The notes under the pieces were generated by a model. That model did not search any database. It saw only the letters and a program-made list of their open reading frames with translations, and was not told the DNA's origin. The translations under genes and the position numbers were made by a program. A stretch of DNA of 64,000 nucleotides from Macrotrachela quadricornifera (taxonomy: Eukaryota > Rotifera > Eurotatoria > Philodinida > Philodinidae). Positions 22,730 to 34,173 of the stretch are shown one piece after another. The stretch spans positions 745,435 to 809,434 of the forward strand of contig JAJEKB010021087.1 in NCBI GenBank assembly GCA_022393335.1, written 5' to 3'. How positions within the stretch are numbered: the first letter of the stretch is position 1; each line of letters opens with the position of its first letter.

Positions 22730-22977
22730 TCAAGAAACTTGTTCGAAAAGCTGCTTTAAGAGAGCCACATCCACTTTCAGTGGTCTACTAGGCGAAAGTA
22801 AATCATCGAGTTCTAAGTTACCGTTCTTATAGCGATTGAACCAATGTTATGCCTTACGAATAGAGAGTATATCCTCGCTCATCATGCTGCATATGTTGTT
22901 GGTTGCTTCCGTTGCGTTGTGACCCAGACGGAATTCATGCAGTAAAAGCACTCGAATCTCTCTACGAGAGAGATTCA
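22730..22977 (-). pseudogene. mariner-type transposase, N-terminal HTH fragment
   Basis: Reading down from 22,977 gives 'EIRVLLLHEFRLGHNATEA', 'NNICSMMSEDILSIRKA', stop, 'HWFNRYKNGNLELDD' and 'SPSRPL'. This is the first helix-turn-helix of mariner (irritans/SETMAR-like) transposases, including the WF.R...G...L.D segment. One in-frame stop and the loss of the rest of the gene mark it as dead. It lies immediately downstream of the composite foldback and 300 bases from the 3' end of the glutamate receptor. Confidence 0.75.
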
Positions 22978-23263
22978 TTTTCAGTTTATAATCAGTGTCT
23001 ATTCTCGAATGTTCTAGGACATTTTCAAAAAAAAATGCAAGAACTTCGTTGCCAACCTAATATAATATATATTTTGAGGCATTCTGGTCTACATATCTTT
23101 GTTTATCAGAATACATAGAAGAAAATTTTCTATAAGTTTTTTATCTGAAATTAAAGTACCCTAAGCAGAATCTTTTAAAAGTGAGATTCATCTGTATGAG
23201 TCTTGTAGCTTTTAAGCACTTCAGATTGCTTCCTTCTATGTCAGTTTATTGTTCGTTTTTTTT

Positions 23264-26193
23264 TCATACAATAACACGTAAAGTTGCGGAAGCCTGTGAA
23301 TGTCTCCTCTTACACCAGGTAAAGATCCATATTGATATGAACGCAATGAAATTGATAGCTGTAATACTCGCAAATATATAAAATAATCCACTGGTCTCAG
23401 GAACTGTAATACCATCATTTCGGACATTATCCTTCTGATCAGTTTTATAATCACAATTTTTCTGTTGAAACCATTTTGCTAAGAGATGATCAATTTCACC
23501 ATTTACTTTTAAATCCATGATGTTCTTGTCTAAATCTTGTTTGTAACGCCATTGTTTCGGTACAGCTACTCCAAAATATGTCTTACCAAATGGCATACCG
23601 ACCACTTCTAACTGACAATAATCTAATGTTTGTGTTAAATAGTCTGCACTCGAACTATCCGCTATTCCAACGTCAATTTGATGAGCTAATAATTTTGTAT
23701 AACAATCATTTGGATGCTTTAAATGATGATAATTCACAGGAATTCCGTCCATTATTTCATTAGTAAAATATTCTTCATGTTGAGATCGTTCAATAATTCC
23801 AATACGATTACAAGGTACTTTACGACACATGTGTAAATCATCGACACTTTGCAACCATGGCTCTTCACGTTGCGCCTGGAAATAGATTGTTAAGTTACTT
23901 GTTAAAAGTGCCACTAGTATAGCACTCATTAGCCAAACAACGACATTTTGCAGACAACCAAAGAAGGTTCGTGTATGAAATGAAGAATCTCTCTGTAATA
24001 ACGCCGCAATAGTATGGTAAAGAGATCTGATGATGGTAATTCTTCTTCCATTATGATCCGTACCACCACCTTGTTCATCTGTTTGAATCATTCTTTGTCC
24101 ATAGAGTTCATAGAATGCAATCAATAAAGCTGATAAGAGATAAATTATAAAAATGATAGATATCCATAGCTGCACTGAAAATGGTTTAACGAATGCAAAT
24201 GGACTATTTTTCATTCTGTTACTTTTACGTATAACTAAACGCATTGTATTATCGTAGATTGGATGACTAAAGTCAATTTTATTTGTACGACTAGAGGTTA
24301 TAGCGAGATCGGCCATAACAATATCATAAGTACGATTTTCAACACATTCAACTAATTCATCATAACTGGTTTCCATTAGTGCTATTCTGTATGTATGATT
24401 AAATCCCATTCGTTTTTCAAGTGATAGAACTAAATCGTGTATATATCCTGATGGTTGCGATTTATTATACCGACCGGGTTTCATCATAAAAAATGGTGCT
24501 GATATATAAACAGTGATCTCGATTGTTTTACCTAGGAAAAATATCTACTCAGCATATCAAAATCAAAATCATTTCTCAATGTTTCAAATACATGAAAAAA
24601 GCTTGCAGTAGAATCTTTAATTAGCCTCTTTGTTGGTAATAAGAGCTTGAAAAATTGATAAAGTTTGTTGTTTTTATAGTTATTTTTACTACTGTGACTT
24701 TCCTATGCTTAGTCTACCATACCTTTCAGCAGTGTATAACCACTCGGTATTTCAGATGATTTACTTGGCCATTGAATTGTATGACCTGTTTGTATCCATT
24801 GAGATCCATTCTCAGTAGTATCATTCAACTTTAAAACCTCCAGAACTTCTAACTTATTTATGTCCATTCTGGATGTTTGTACATTATCAATCACATAATG
24901 TGCTCCTGTCCCATCAATACGATCTGTTGTGTTGAAATGAAATTGTACAAGTCCTGATAGGCCAGTGAAGCTCATTGTTTGTATAATTTGATTAAGTTTT
25001 TCATGATTAAATAGTTGACTAGCAAAGCAAGTGGAAGTATTCACAAATGAAAGACAAGTGATCGGATTCTGTTGACAAAGTTTTTCAATAGCTAAGATGA
25101 GTAGCCATGCTGCATCAAAAGCGTAGAGTCCAAAAACATCGATTTGTGTTTGATTATTAGAAAAACTTTCTGAATCATAATTCTTCCAGATATCAATTGC
25201 ATCATGCAATAATTTAGTATTTGTTGGTATATCAAACAAATTTGGTGTTACTATGCGTATCATTAGCATTCCTGTTAATTGATCTACATTACGATAATCG
25301 GCAATGCGCATCGTTGAATTAGTTGCCACTAATATCCATAGGAATGATGGTGCAAGAATATTATCTGCATCTAATGCTAATTTGATAATTTTTGTTGCTT
25401 CATTTGCATTTGCCCAAACAAGAACAATACGAGCTGGACTTTCGTCTAATTGACGTTGAAGATTATCTATTTGCTGTGTAAATACATTATATCTTATTGC
25501 ACGTTCTATCTTTATCTGATGATAAAATACTCCAGTTAATGCCTTGAGTCCACCTTCACCAAAGCTATCTGATTGATAGATAACATTTGTCGAATTCCAT
25601 TTATATTTTCGATAGAGTTTTAACAATGCTTTAGCAGTAATGATATCAGACGGAGACATTCTATAGAAAGTCTTATATTCATTGCGATCTGAAAGTGCAG
25701 GATCTGTAGTTGAATATCCAATGACAGGTAAACCTGCACGTTTAGAAAAACGTGCAATTGTTTTTGCTTCATTGGAGTATTCTGGACCGACAATTCCTAG
25801 AATTTGATTTTCGGATATCGCAAGACAGGTTCGATCAAGTGTTTCAATGACATCACGTCCACTTGTATCTTCTATACGATAGGCGAACTGTTTTCCATTT
25901 ACACTTATATTATACTTTTGCGACAATAGTATGGCAGCTCGAAACATGGCAGATTCTGCCGATGTATGAAAATGGTTTTCTAAGCTCATTCCTTGTTTAA
26001 TAAATAAACCTAATAGATAGATATATGGACTATTCTTTCGAAACGAAGGCCATGTTGAGTTGAGCTCATGTTTCCAATCTTGCTGTTGATCTACCATTAG
26101 ATATTCTCTTGTAGATGAACTGCACCATGAAGATCTCAGCAAAGCAAATAAAATCATGGCACTTATCGTTGGAAAGCGCATATTTTTTACCAT
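23264..26193 (-). CDS. ionotropic glutamate receptor subunit (2 exons)
   Basis: Exon 1 is 26193-24723; the intron 24722-24532 is GTATGG...CCTAG; exon 2 is 24531-23264. Together they give 912 residues. A signal peptide (1-25) is followed by an ANF-receptor-type amino-terminal domain (about 45-430, 'GIVGPEYSNEAKTIA'). Then come S1, with the ligand-carboxylate Arg at about 572 in 'SSRTNKIDFS', and M1 (about 600-630). The pore loop and M3 (about 688-713) precede S2, which has Asp in 'GIADSSSADY' where many receptors have Glu/Asp; M4 is at about 873-898. M3 reads 'MSAILVALLTSNLTIYF', so the SYTANLAAF consensus is replaced. The pore loop has no GYG and no canonical Q/R site. It is probably a ligand-gated cation channel at the plasma membrane; ligand and ion selectivity are open. 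Confidence 0.92.
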
Positions 26194-27997
26194 TTATTTT
26201 AATGTTTTGATCATATTTTTCATTCTGTTTTATTTTATATTGTAGTTGTAAATATTTTCAAAGCAAACCTTTTGAGTATATTTTATGACTAATTTTATTG
26301 TATAAAGATGAGACAGGGCACACAAGTGAAGATTAGACCAATGTATTGATCGACGGTTTAATTCTTTTTTAAATATTTTTTTCTTTTGTCGTCGTCAGCA
26401 GCGATTGGAAATTTCCAACCAGACTTGGAAATAGATTGGTAAACCCATAGAGGAATGACCGGTTTCTTTACTTGTGGTTGAAGGTGATATAAACACCCTT
26501 ATGATAATTATACTCGTTCATAACAATAATCAAATTTTCTAACACTATAATATTGATTCAGATGACTTTTCTTGTATCTCTTGTAGTATTCCTAAACTTG
26601 CAACGATTCTAAAGATTCTTATTGCTAAATAAATTCGCGGTGTATGAAATCAATTTCTAATTAGGTTCTCTATGTAAATATCGATTTACATTATGTCTAT
26701 TATATCTATAAGCGATATGTCACTGATAGAATGTCAATTGTTTTAAAAAACTGTGTACAAAGTGACTGAAAAATTACCTAATAGTCTTTGATTATGAATA
26801 GCTTTTGATAGAAACAAGAAGGGATCTATAGTTTTCGTCATTATATAGAACAATCTATGGATTTGCTAAATGAATAAGATACGTCAACTTTAAAGACAAC
26901 CATAATAGGTGTTTTCGAAAAGATATCAGTACTATTGTTCATTTTGTTAGTTTTTCCTGATAATCTAAGCTAAACTCTCACTAAATGCAGTCCAAAGATA
27001 GCTGAGCTATGATTAAAATCTTCAAAGATTTCTAGCATTTGTTCAAAATCATATCATAAAAATAATAAGTTCAACATTCAAAGATTTTAGTAGGAGAACG
27101 ATATTCATCAGGGTAGATTTTAGCAAGAGTTAATCTGAAAATTAGTGAAAACCCTGCACAGTTGTTTTTTCTCTAACGTATGACATCAAACATATCATCT
27201 TTGATCTGGCACAGACACGTACACACTCGATATTATGCTCACTTTTACGTGAACAAATGTTCAAGATTTTTCACTTGTAATAATCAAATGCAGATGCTTA
27301 TCAACGATAAAATAGTATAAAATGGAATTCGTCTATTCTGATATATTTCGACAGACTCTTACACTTGTGATTTATAAATTTTTGCTGTGAAATCAAGTGT
27401 CATGTAACCTGGCGAATTCTGATAATTGTCAATGATCAGAAAGACCTCGACTAGGTTAGATACAAGCAGATTCTATGATCGGTTTCGAGCATGTGAACCC
27501 GGTCGGAGTGGAAACACCAGCATCCAATCATTATGTAACATCGGATTTTCAATCCACCCAGCAGTTTCCGATCCCGTGCGTTGTCAGCGCTGGAAACTAC
27601 GATCAATCATAAAAACAAGTTGGTTCATTCACTCAGCCCGACTGTATTGAAATTGACACATCTTGCTGGGATACACACACCTACACTTTTACCCTTACAC
27701 TCTTCATGATAGCTAATTAGTCGAGAATGAAATATCGAGAATATGAATTTAAAAGCATGTCATTTTTTATTTTCTTGGAAAATTCCAACTATACTACCAT
27801 TTTTAATTACTCATAATCAAAAAAAAAGAACACACACACTCTTCTTTCTTATTGGCTAATGATTTAGTCATTTTTTTCATTCTGTTTTTCGTATCTCTGA
27901 AAGCGCTGTAAGCTTGTCGTTGAGTTCGTTTTTTTTATCTTATGCAAAGTGTTGTATTTGAAACTGGCGTATAGTCGCATATCTATTTAGATTTCCT
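26194..27997. other. 1.8-kb intergenic region with a GC-richer island
   Basis: This is the 5' flank of the glutamate receptor (minus) and of the F-box gene (plus). About 27,400-27,660 is clearly richer in G+C than its surroundings and holds a 74-codon ORF without recognisable features. It may be a decayed insertion. No RNA gene seen. Confidence 0.4.
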
Positions 27998-29654
27998 ATG
28001 GACTCCATAAAACGTCGACAGAATGAAAATTTGAATATTTTTTATGGTACCAAGAGATTAAAATTACAAAATAAACAGTATGTAAAAGAGAATATATTAT
28101 GGCAACAGGTTTTGTTTTGGAGTTTTTAGCTTAAAACAAACAATTTTCACACGTTTCGAAGAATTACCTAATGAAATTTTCTACGATATATTCGAATACT
28201 TGGGATTTCATCATGTATACAAAGGTTTTTTTCAGCTCAATACAAGATTTATTAATCTTCTTATTGATTCAACATATCCCATTCGAGTTAATCTTTCGTC
28301 TATATCAAAAACAATTTTTCAACAGTATCTAGTAGATTAGTAATGACATATACGATGACGAACTTGACGTTTTTTTATCGTATGTTCCTCAATTGCGCCA
28401 TTTATCCTTGCAATCAGTAACACAACGGTGGAGCTCACAAACAAGCCCATATAAATTGGTGTTAAACTATTTGACACATGTTTCTTTCAACTTTGCTAAT
28501 GTACACCCTAATCAATATTTATTGATGATAGAAAAGTACTGTCGCACCGTTGAAATCTTACGTATTTCAATAAATACTTATATAAATCCAGCGGAATATC
28601 TAGATGCAATCAGATGGCAGCATTTGATCGTATCCTATATGCCGAATTTATGTATTTTTGACATACAATTTGATCTTTTTGCATATGGTATTTATGGTTC
28701 GTTGATCACTGAAGACCAAGTGAATCAATTTCTATCACCATTTTGGATTGAACGGGGATGGTCTTTCGTGTATCATTCATATCAAGGAACAGATGACTAT
28801 AGAAGAATCTATATGCAACGAAGATCTAGATACCGTCGAAGATGTTCTCGTAGAATATGTAACAATCCTAAAATATTCTTCTATTCCATAAATCCATATC
28901 GGTAAATATGAATAAAATTTTCGAGTCAAAATATTTTTCATTATTTTTATTTTTTTTTAGAAGAAAAGATTATACATTGTACAAGCAATTAAATACAGAA
29001 ATTAATTTTAATGATTATGAAATAAATCTTAACTCAGTTAATCATGTTCATATCCGAGGTGATGAAGATATAATCAATTGTATAGAATATTTTGCAAATG
29101 CTACGAAATTGACTGTTGAGAGCAATTTTTCGACAACAAATTATCCAATTGCAACTATTCTCAATTATATTCTTCCTTTGAACCAATTAACTACACTAGT
29201 CCTTGAATGTTATGATCTATCTTTTTTAAAATTAATGGAACTCTTACATTTTATACCCAACCTGCATATATTAACATTTGACTCGAACATTTTAAATAAC
29301 ATTGATTATGTCGAAATTCAACAAAATGAAACTTTTCAATTTGTATCCAACACAAATAGTATTACAAATTTGACTGTCCTACACGAATGTACATTAGAAA
29401 AAATTCGAATTCTCGTGGCCCTCTGTTGTCGAGTACAACATTTTGTAATACAAACAGTCTTAAAGAATTTTCTACCAATCACACGATTCTTACTGGATAC
29501 TACCAATCCAAACACTAGAGATTTATTTTTATTATGTTTTACACGAGTAGATGTTCTTTATTCTCAAATATTCGACATATTGATCGAGAATAAAATACTA
29601 CTTGAAGACTGTATGTCAAAAACTGTTGATCGCACATTATACCTATGGCGCTAG
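27998..29654 (+). CDS. F-box protein of the rotifer-expanded type, with one frameshift
   Basis: Exon 1 27998-28077 (MDSIKRRQNENL...), intron 28078-28129, exon 2 28130-28901, intron 28902-28960, exon 3 28961-29654; all GT-AG and in phase. The F-box starts 'TRFEELPNEIFYDIFEYLG' and is followed by an Ile/Leu/Asn-rich C-terminal region without classic LRR consensus. F-box proteins link substrates to SCF ubiquitin ligases through Skp1. Within exon 2 the frame breaks at about 28,338: one extra T between '...QQYLVD' and 'SNDIYDDELD'; correcting for one base restores one long frame on both sides. This is either a sequencing error or a recent pseudogene. A piggyBac copy starts 143 bases after the stop. 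Confidence 0.7.
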
Positions 29655-29796
29655 TATGTCTCTACTTTAACTAAACACTGTATTTTGCCTTGACGCAAGA
29701 AAACTCTGTAGAGTATTTTGTGTTTTTACTGGATTTTAGATTTTCGATGACGTCATCAAGAATGTTTTTTTTCTTCAAAATATTTCATTTTCTTAT

Positions 29797-31942
29797 TTAA
29801 CCCATTCAACCCGATGAGACCCACCGGTGGGTCTCATTTTGTATTTTCAAAATATCAGACAGAAAAGGACTTTCTCTCCTTGTTCTTAGGCCGTGCCTTA
29901 CACAATATGAGCTTTCTGCTTTGTCGTAGCTATTTCTGCGTCATTTATTTTGTAGAGAAATATTTCTCGTTAAAGCAATCAAGACAAAAAAACTTGTCAC
30001 AATCAGAACAAAAGGTTTTTATTTTTTTCGCTGTTGCCAGGCTTGATTCTCTTGATTGTTGTTGTCTAATTTTCTCGTAGCATCCAGCACAGCGTCGTCG
30101 AACATCGCGAGCAGAACCGTCTTTTTCTTCAAGTTTATGGTCAGCAAGCTTACGTTTTGCTTGGGCAGCTGGTTTTTGTTTCACACCTGGCTTCAGGTTC
30201 TCGAACGACACACCAAGTAGTAAAGATCGAACAAGACTTTCACGAAACTGCAGAATGGGTACTTTGCTTGTAACGTACTTTTCTTTGTATATCAAGTAGC
30301 TATTGACTAGTGCCGTCCCGAAAAGTAATTCAAATGCTACTTTCCGGTACCACTTTATTGAACGCCTAAGACATGTGTAATACGATGATAGCTGATCAGA
30401 TAAATCACTACCTAATCTTCCTTTATTGTAATCGAGTATAACTTGTGGCTTCATGATACGTTCTTTTTTGCTATTAGTACTTCCAGTATTCACCACAGTT
30501 GCTGAATGCGACGGTCTTATAGATATCATCAATACATCTTTTTTGTCTTTCCACTTGATCAGTTTTACGCCGTCTCTATCCTACAATCCGTAAACTTCGT
30601 CACGTGAAAGGTTTCTTCGAACAACTTCGCTGCCTGATCCCGCACGGTTAGTTCTCAGCGTTCCAATAAGATATGTATCATCTTCTAACAAATATTTGGC
30701 AAGAGGAATACTAGTAAAGAAATTATCCGCCACCACAGTTCGATAACATCCCTGAAGACCATTGAATAGATTCATCACGACTGATTGGGCATGTCCAAGA
30801 CCTGCCGTAGGATCTTGTTGACCAGTATAAATCACAAAATTCCAGGTGTATCCATTGGTAGCTGCTAACTTGTACATTTTTACTCCGTACTTGTGCGCTT
30901 TTCCAGGAATGTATTGTTTGAAGAAAAGCCTACCTTGCCATGGTATCATAGTTTCGTCGATAGTCACAGTCGAATCAGGTATAAATACTGACAAAAACCT
31001 TGCTCTCAATAAATTCAAGAGTGGTTTCAACTTGGAAAGCCTATCTTGATTCGCATTTTCATTATCATTGTTCGAAAAATGCCGAAGTTTGAGTAGTAAT
31101 TCGAATCTCTCCCTCGGCATAGCATTACGAATGATGTCTGAACCGTACAATTGACTACTGCTCCAGTAGTACTTCAGTTTTGGCATTTGTACCAACCCCA
31201 TTTCGATAATGATTCCAAAGAACTTCAGCATCTCTTCATTAGTAGTTTCTTTCCATTGATGAAGTATTGACCGTTTAGTAATCTCATGGTTTTGCAAGTA
31301 CTGCTCCGCGTATCGATTAGTTTCACGAACTATGAGGTCAATAATTTCGTCCGTTATGAAATGTCGATAGCAATCAATAGGATTGACTGTATTATCGCCT
31401 GAAATAGAAGTTACTTCTCTAATAAGTCCATAATCTTCCATGAATTCTGCGTCGGATTCTGATTCTATGTCATTCCAGGTACATGAATCCATGTCATCAC
31501 CAGCACCTTCTTCATTAGAATCGTCAGATTCAAGGCACATTGCATCAAAATCGTCGTCCAGAGAATCTACTTCACCAAGTGAGCTATCGCTATCTTCTGT
31601 ATCCATTTCTTCAAACGTCATGTGAATCACTATAAAACTCCGGTCGTATCTATATACAAAACCATACACAGACAAGAATAAGAGAGAAAAAGCTGGAAAC
31701 GTCCTCCTTTTTCTAGTACATATTTTGCGTAATATGGGAAAGAACGAAAAAGTAATCCGAGAGATTATTCAGGTCGGCAGAAGAAAATGACTCATTGTGT
31801 AGTGATATAAAGAAAAGAACGATAAATAATCGATAGAAGACAACGAAAAGGTCATTAAGTGTATTTATTAAAAGGTCAATGTCCATGAAACAACCTTTTG
31901 AAAAAAAATTTCGAGAAAACTGAATCGGGTTGAATGGGTTAA
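29797..31942. mobile_element. piggyBac transposon flanked by TTAA
   Basis: TTAA at 29,797-29,800 and 31,939-31,942 flank 15-bp terminal inverted repeats, CCCATTCAACCCGAT on the left and ATCGGGTTGAATGGG on the right. A second short palindrome 'gagacccaccggtgggtctc' adjoins the left end, as often seen subterminally in this superfamily. The element is 2,138 bp between target duplications and carries one transposase gene on the minus strand. TIR identity is complete over 15 bp, suggesting a fairly recent insertion. Confidence 0.93.
29945..31621 (-). pseudogene. piggyBac transposase with one in-frame stop
   Basis: The likely start is the ATG at 31,621 (MTFEEMDTEDS...); an upstream ATG at 31,675 is in frame. 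The acidic N-terminus is typical. The DDE_Tnp_1_7 domain carries the first Asp in 'TVTIDETMIPWQGR', the second in 'VVADNFFTS' and the third in 'GSDLSDQLSSYY'. A C-terminal cysteine-rich domain (C-x2-C ... C-x2-C-x4-C-x2-C) closes the protein. Reading is uninterrupted except for a single TAG at 30,581-30,583, between 'DEVYGL' and 'DRDGVKLIKW'; the frame is the same on both sides. Without it the protein would be of normal family length (about 558 residues from 31,621). Function is therefore probably lost, unless the stop is an assembly error or read through. Confidence 0.9.
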
Positions 31943-32110
31943 TAGGAATTTGCTTCGAAAATTCAATAAAAACCCTATAAAAATAGTGTCAAAATGCTAA
32001 TTTCAATACGTTCTTTCACCTAATATATGATTCGATAGGGGTAGACCGAAAAAAATCTAAGGGGCATATATGACCTCTGATGCGCCCCTCTCCTTTGGTT
32101 AAATAAAAAA

Positions 32111-32362
32111 GCTTGTCAGCGCAGTCCCTTTGGGACTAAAGTGTGGAACTCACATATCTCTGAAAAACCGGATCTCAGCTAAATAAACATAGGAACCAAT
32201 TTCTGTATGGTACCTGTCCGTAATGGACGGGTGTCTGTAATGGGGGCTGTCTGTAATGGGTATGTCTGTAAGGGGGGGGGGGGGGGGGGGGTGGGGGGGG
32301 GAGCCGCAAAACTTCGACTTAAAACTTACACTCACATTTTTCATATGTGAGTTCCACAAAAA
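32111..32362. mobile_element. MITE-like repeat, copy 2, with poly-G expansion
   Basis: Begins 'agcttgtcagcgcagtccct'. It contains inverted repeats 'tgtggaactcacatat' (32,141) and 'atatgtgagttccaca' (32,342), and a run of 'tgtctgtaatggg'-like units (32,216-32,270) that leads into about 22 consecutive Gs and then nine more after a T. 'aaacttcgacttaaaactta' follows. The same order of parts occurs at 56,466-56,826, where the G tract is much shorter. Confidence 0.7.
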
Positions 32363-32459
32363 ATTAAATGTATAGAATCGCGAATAATGTTTATTTTTCT
32401 TTATAATAAGATTTCTTTACAAGTTATTTTTGTGTGTTGATATACGTGTTTTATTTAGT

Positions 32460-32822
32460 ATTTATGACCACTTCAGCACTTTTATCGAATCATAATTTAT
32501 CATCAGATGTACTATTTTTAACTGATAATGATTTTTATAATTTTAAAGAAGATCGATTAGGTAATCATCAATCACACTTACTTGAACTTCAAAAGATCAG
32601 TTCCGTATCTGTTTTTCTAATGACAGATAACATCAGTGATGCGTTCGAACTTGATATAGATTGTAAAGAATTAGATGATTTAAAAGAAGAATTATGCTTT
32701 AAATTAAAAGATGAAAGTTTTTTAGTACGACCTGATATTAAAAATAGTTGTGATTAAATTAACAGAAGATAAACTTAGAGAATGGTCAAAACGAAAAGAT
32801 TCTAAGGCATCAGCAACAACAA
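32460..32822 (+). pseudogene. fragment of an unidentified protein gene
   Basis: From an acceptor-like 'tttatttag' at about 32,459 a frame encodes 'DVLFLTDNDFYNFKEDRLGN', 'SVSVFLMTDNISDAFELDI' and so on, to a stop at 32,757. Shifting by one base near 32,738 continues as 'KIVVIKLTEDKLREWSKRKD' to a stop near 32,830. The composition and charge pattern look like real protein, and the frame break suggests decay. No family recognised. Ser/Thr-rich coding-like sequence continues to about 33,010. Confidence 0.35.
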
Positions 32823-33494
32823 GTTTCTAAGTGTTTGCGTATAAAATAAAAACAAAGAAATAGCACAACCACCAATAGAGCAAACATAAACACTAAAAGC
32901 TATTACTAGTTCAATAACGTTAACACCACAAATTTCATCACTTTCATCATCATTACAACCAACAAATTTAAGCGCAAAACGTTCATCAACAGCATCGAAT
33001 ATGTTGTCATCGGTAATAAAAACTTCATTTGATTTATTTTTTTTCTATTTCTTATCAATTATAAATCATTTCGATTCATCTCATATGTCAATTTTATATT
33101 ATCTCCTTTATTATCACACATTGATATTGTTATCTTTTATGAATATATTAGTATTTGTTTTTGTTAATTATTCAGCATTGTTCTTTTATATTTATTATAT
33201 TTGAAATAAATAACAGTTCTCTTTCTAAGCATATATTTCCCTGTGTTCGGTTCGTTATTATGCGAGAAAGAGGACTAACATGACATTTTTTCTCTTTGAA
33301 TATGTTAGTGCAATAAATAGTGGTAAAAGAGAACTGATACCATATCTTCCATTACATATTCTACTCTCATTATTTGCTTATCAATCTTTTTAAACCAAAA
33401 TCTATATCATAAATTAAAACTGACTATATTTCTTCTAATTATTGAATGAAAAAATGATCTAAATCTATATAGAAGCAAATATGTATACATGTCG

Positions 33495-33592
33495 ATAAGT
33501 ATGGGGAAGTATTTAGAAATACGAAGAAGTATAGAGAAGTACAGACAAGTATGAAGAAATATGAAGAAGTGCATAAAAGTACAGAAGCACAC
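33495..33592. repeat. short minisatellite of 'gaagta(t/c)' units
   Basis: Repeats of about 10-12 bp such as 'agaagtatagagaagtacag' run across about 100 bases with variation. The open frames reported on the opposite strand here are products of the repeat. Confidence 0.6.
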
Positions 33593-33657
33593 AAGTCTAC
33601 TTTTTTCCTCCTTGTTACAGGTTGTGTGTTCACATAGAATAGAACAAGAGTAAGAGT

Positions 33658-34173
33658 TTAAAATCGAATGTAGTTGGTGCTGTTACTGATCTTCGTCGCG
33701 CCGAACATCCAGTAATTCGAGGACGATGTCCAAGCATTGAAGCGATGTTTGAAAAGAACTCGTCCTTTTCCTTGTACTTCGATACTTTCAACGAACCAGT
33801 CATCAGCATTGGCACAGCCATCGTTTCCCCTACAGTATATTTTCTGAGTTAAGGCCAGCATGTTCAGCTCACGCTCATCACGCAAGAACCCTTGTGGACA
33901 GCATATAGTATATATGTCGATGCTGTTTCGCTCACGATCATTGCCCCAATTGTCGAAGTCATACGCTCGACAAATGACCCCATTGGCACTACAAAGAAGC
34001 ATCTTGATATCGTCATTGGTGCCGGCAAAGAGTCGATCTCCTGTTTTGATCTTTACTTGCAATGTTTCACTACCACCTTTGCATGATTTCTTAGATTGTG
34101 TGTCACCTACTACTTGGAGAATCATCATGGCAATTACGCTTAATTGAAACACAATCAAGACGTATAGACGCAT
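33658..34173 (-). CDS. secreted PLAT-domain protein
   Basis: From the ATG at 34,173 (MRLYVLIVF...) a signal peptide of about 22 residues is followed by a PLAT/LH2 beta-sandwich. 'LQVKIKTGDRLFAGTNDDIK' corresponds to the family pattern V.I.TGD..AGTDA.I; a later 'DDWFVESIEVQ' matches the D.W....I.V strand; six or more cysteines suggest disulphides. A further in-frame ATG at 34,266 would precede the signal sequence and is less likely. Total length 171 residues, essentially a single PLAT domain. Such domains bind lipids or proteins; a secreted single-domain form is likely an extracellular adaptor. No intron. Confidence 0.8.
   Translation of the reverse strand: MRLYVLIVFQLSVIAMMILQVVGDTQSKKSCKGGSETLQVKIKTGDRLFAGTNDDIKMLLCSANGVICRAYDFDNWGNDRERNSIDIYTICCPQGFLRDERELNMLALTQKIYCRGNDGCANADDWFVESIEVQGKGRVLFKHRFNAWTSSSNYWMFGATKISNSTNYIRF

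Noticed and set aside
33407..33633. Minus-strand ORFs rich in Phe/Cys/Leu
   Set aside because: Translation of the 'gaagta' minisatellite.
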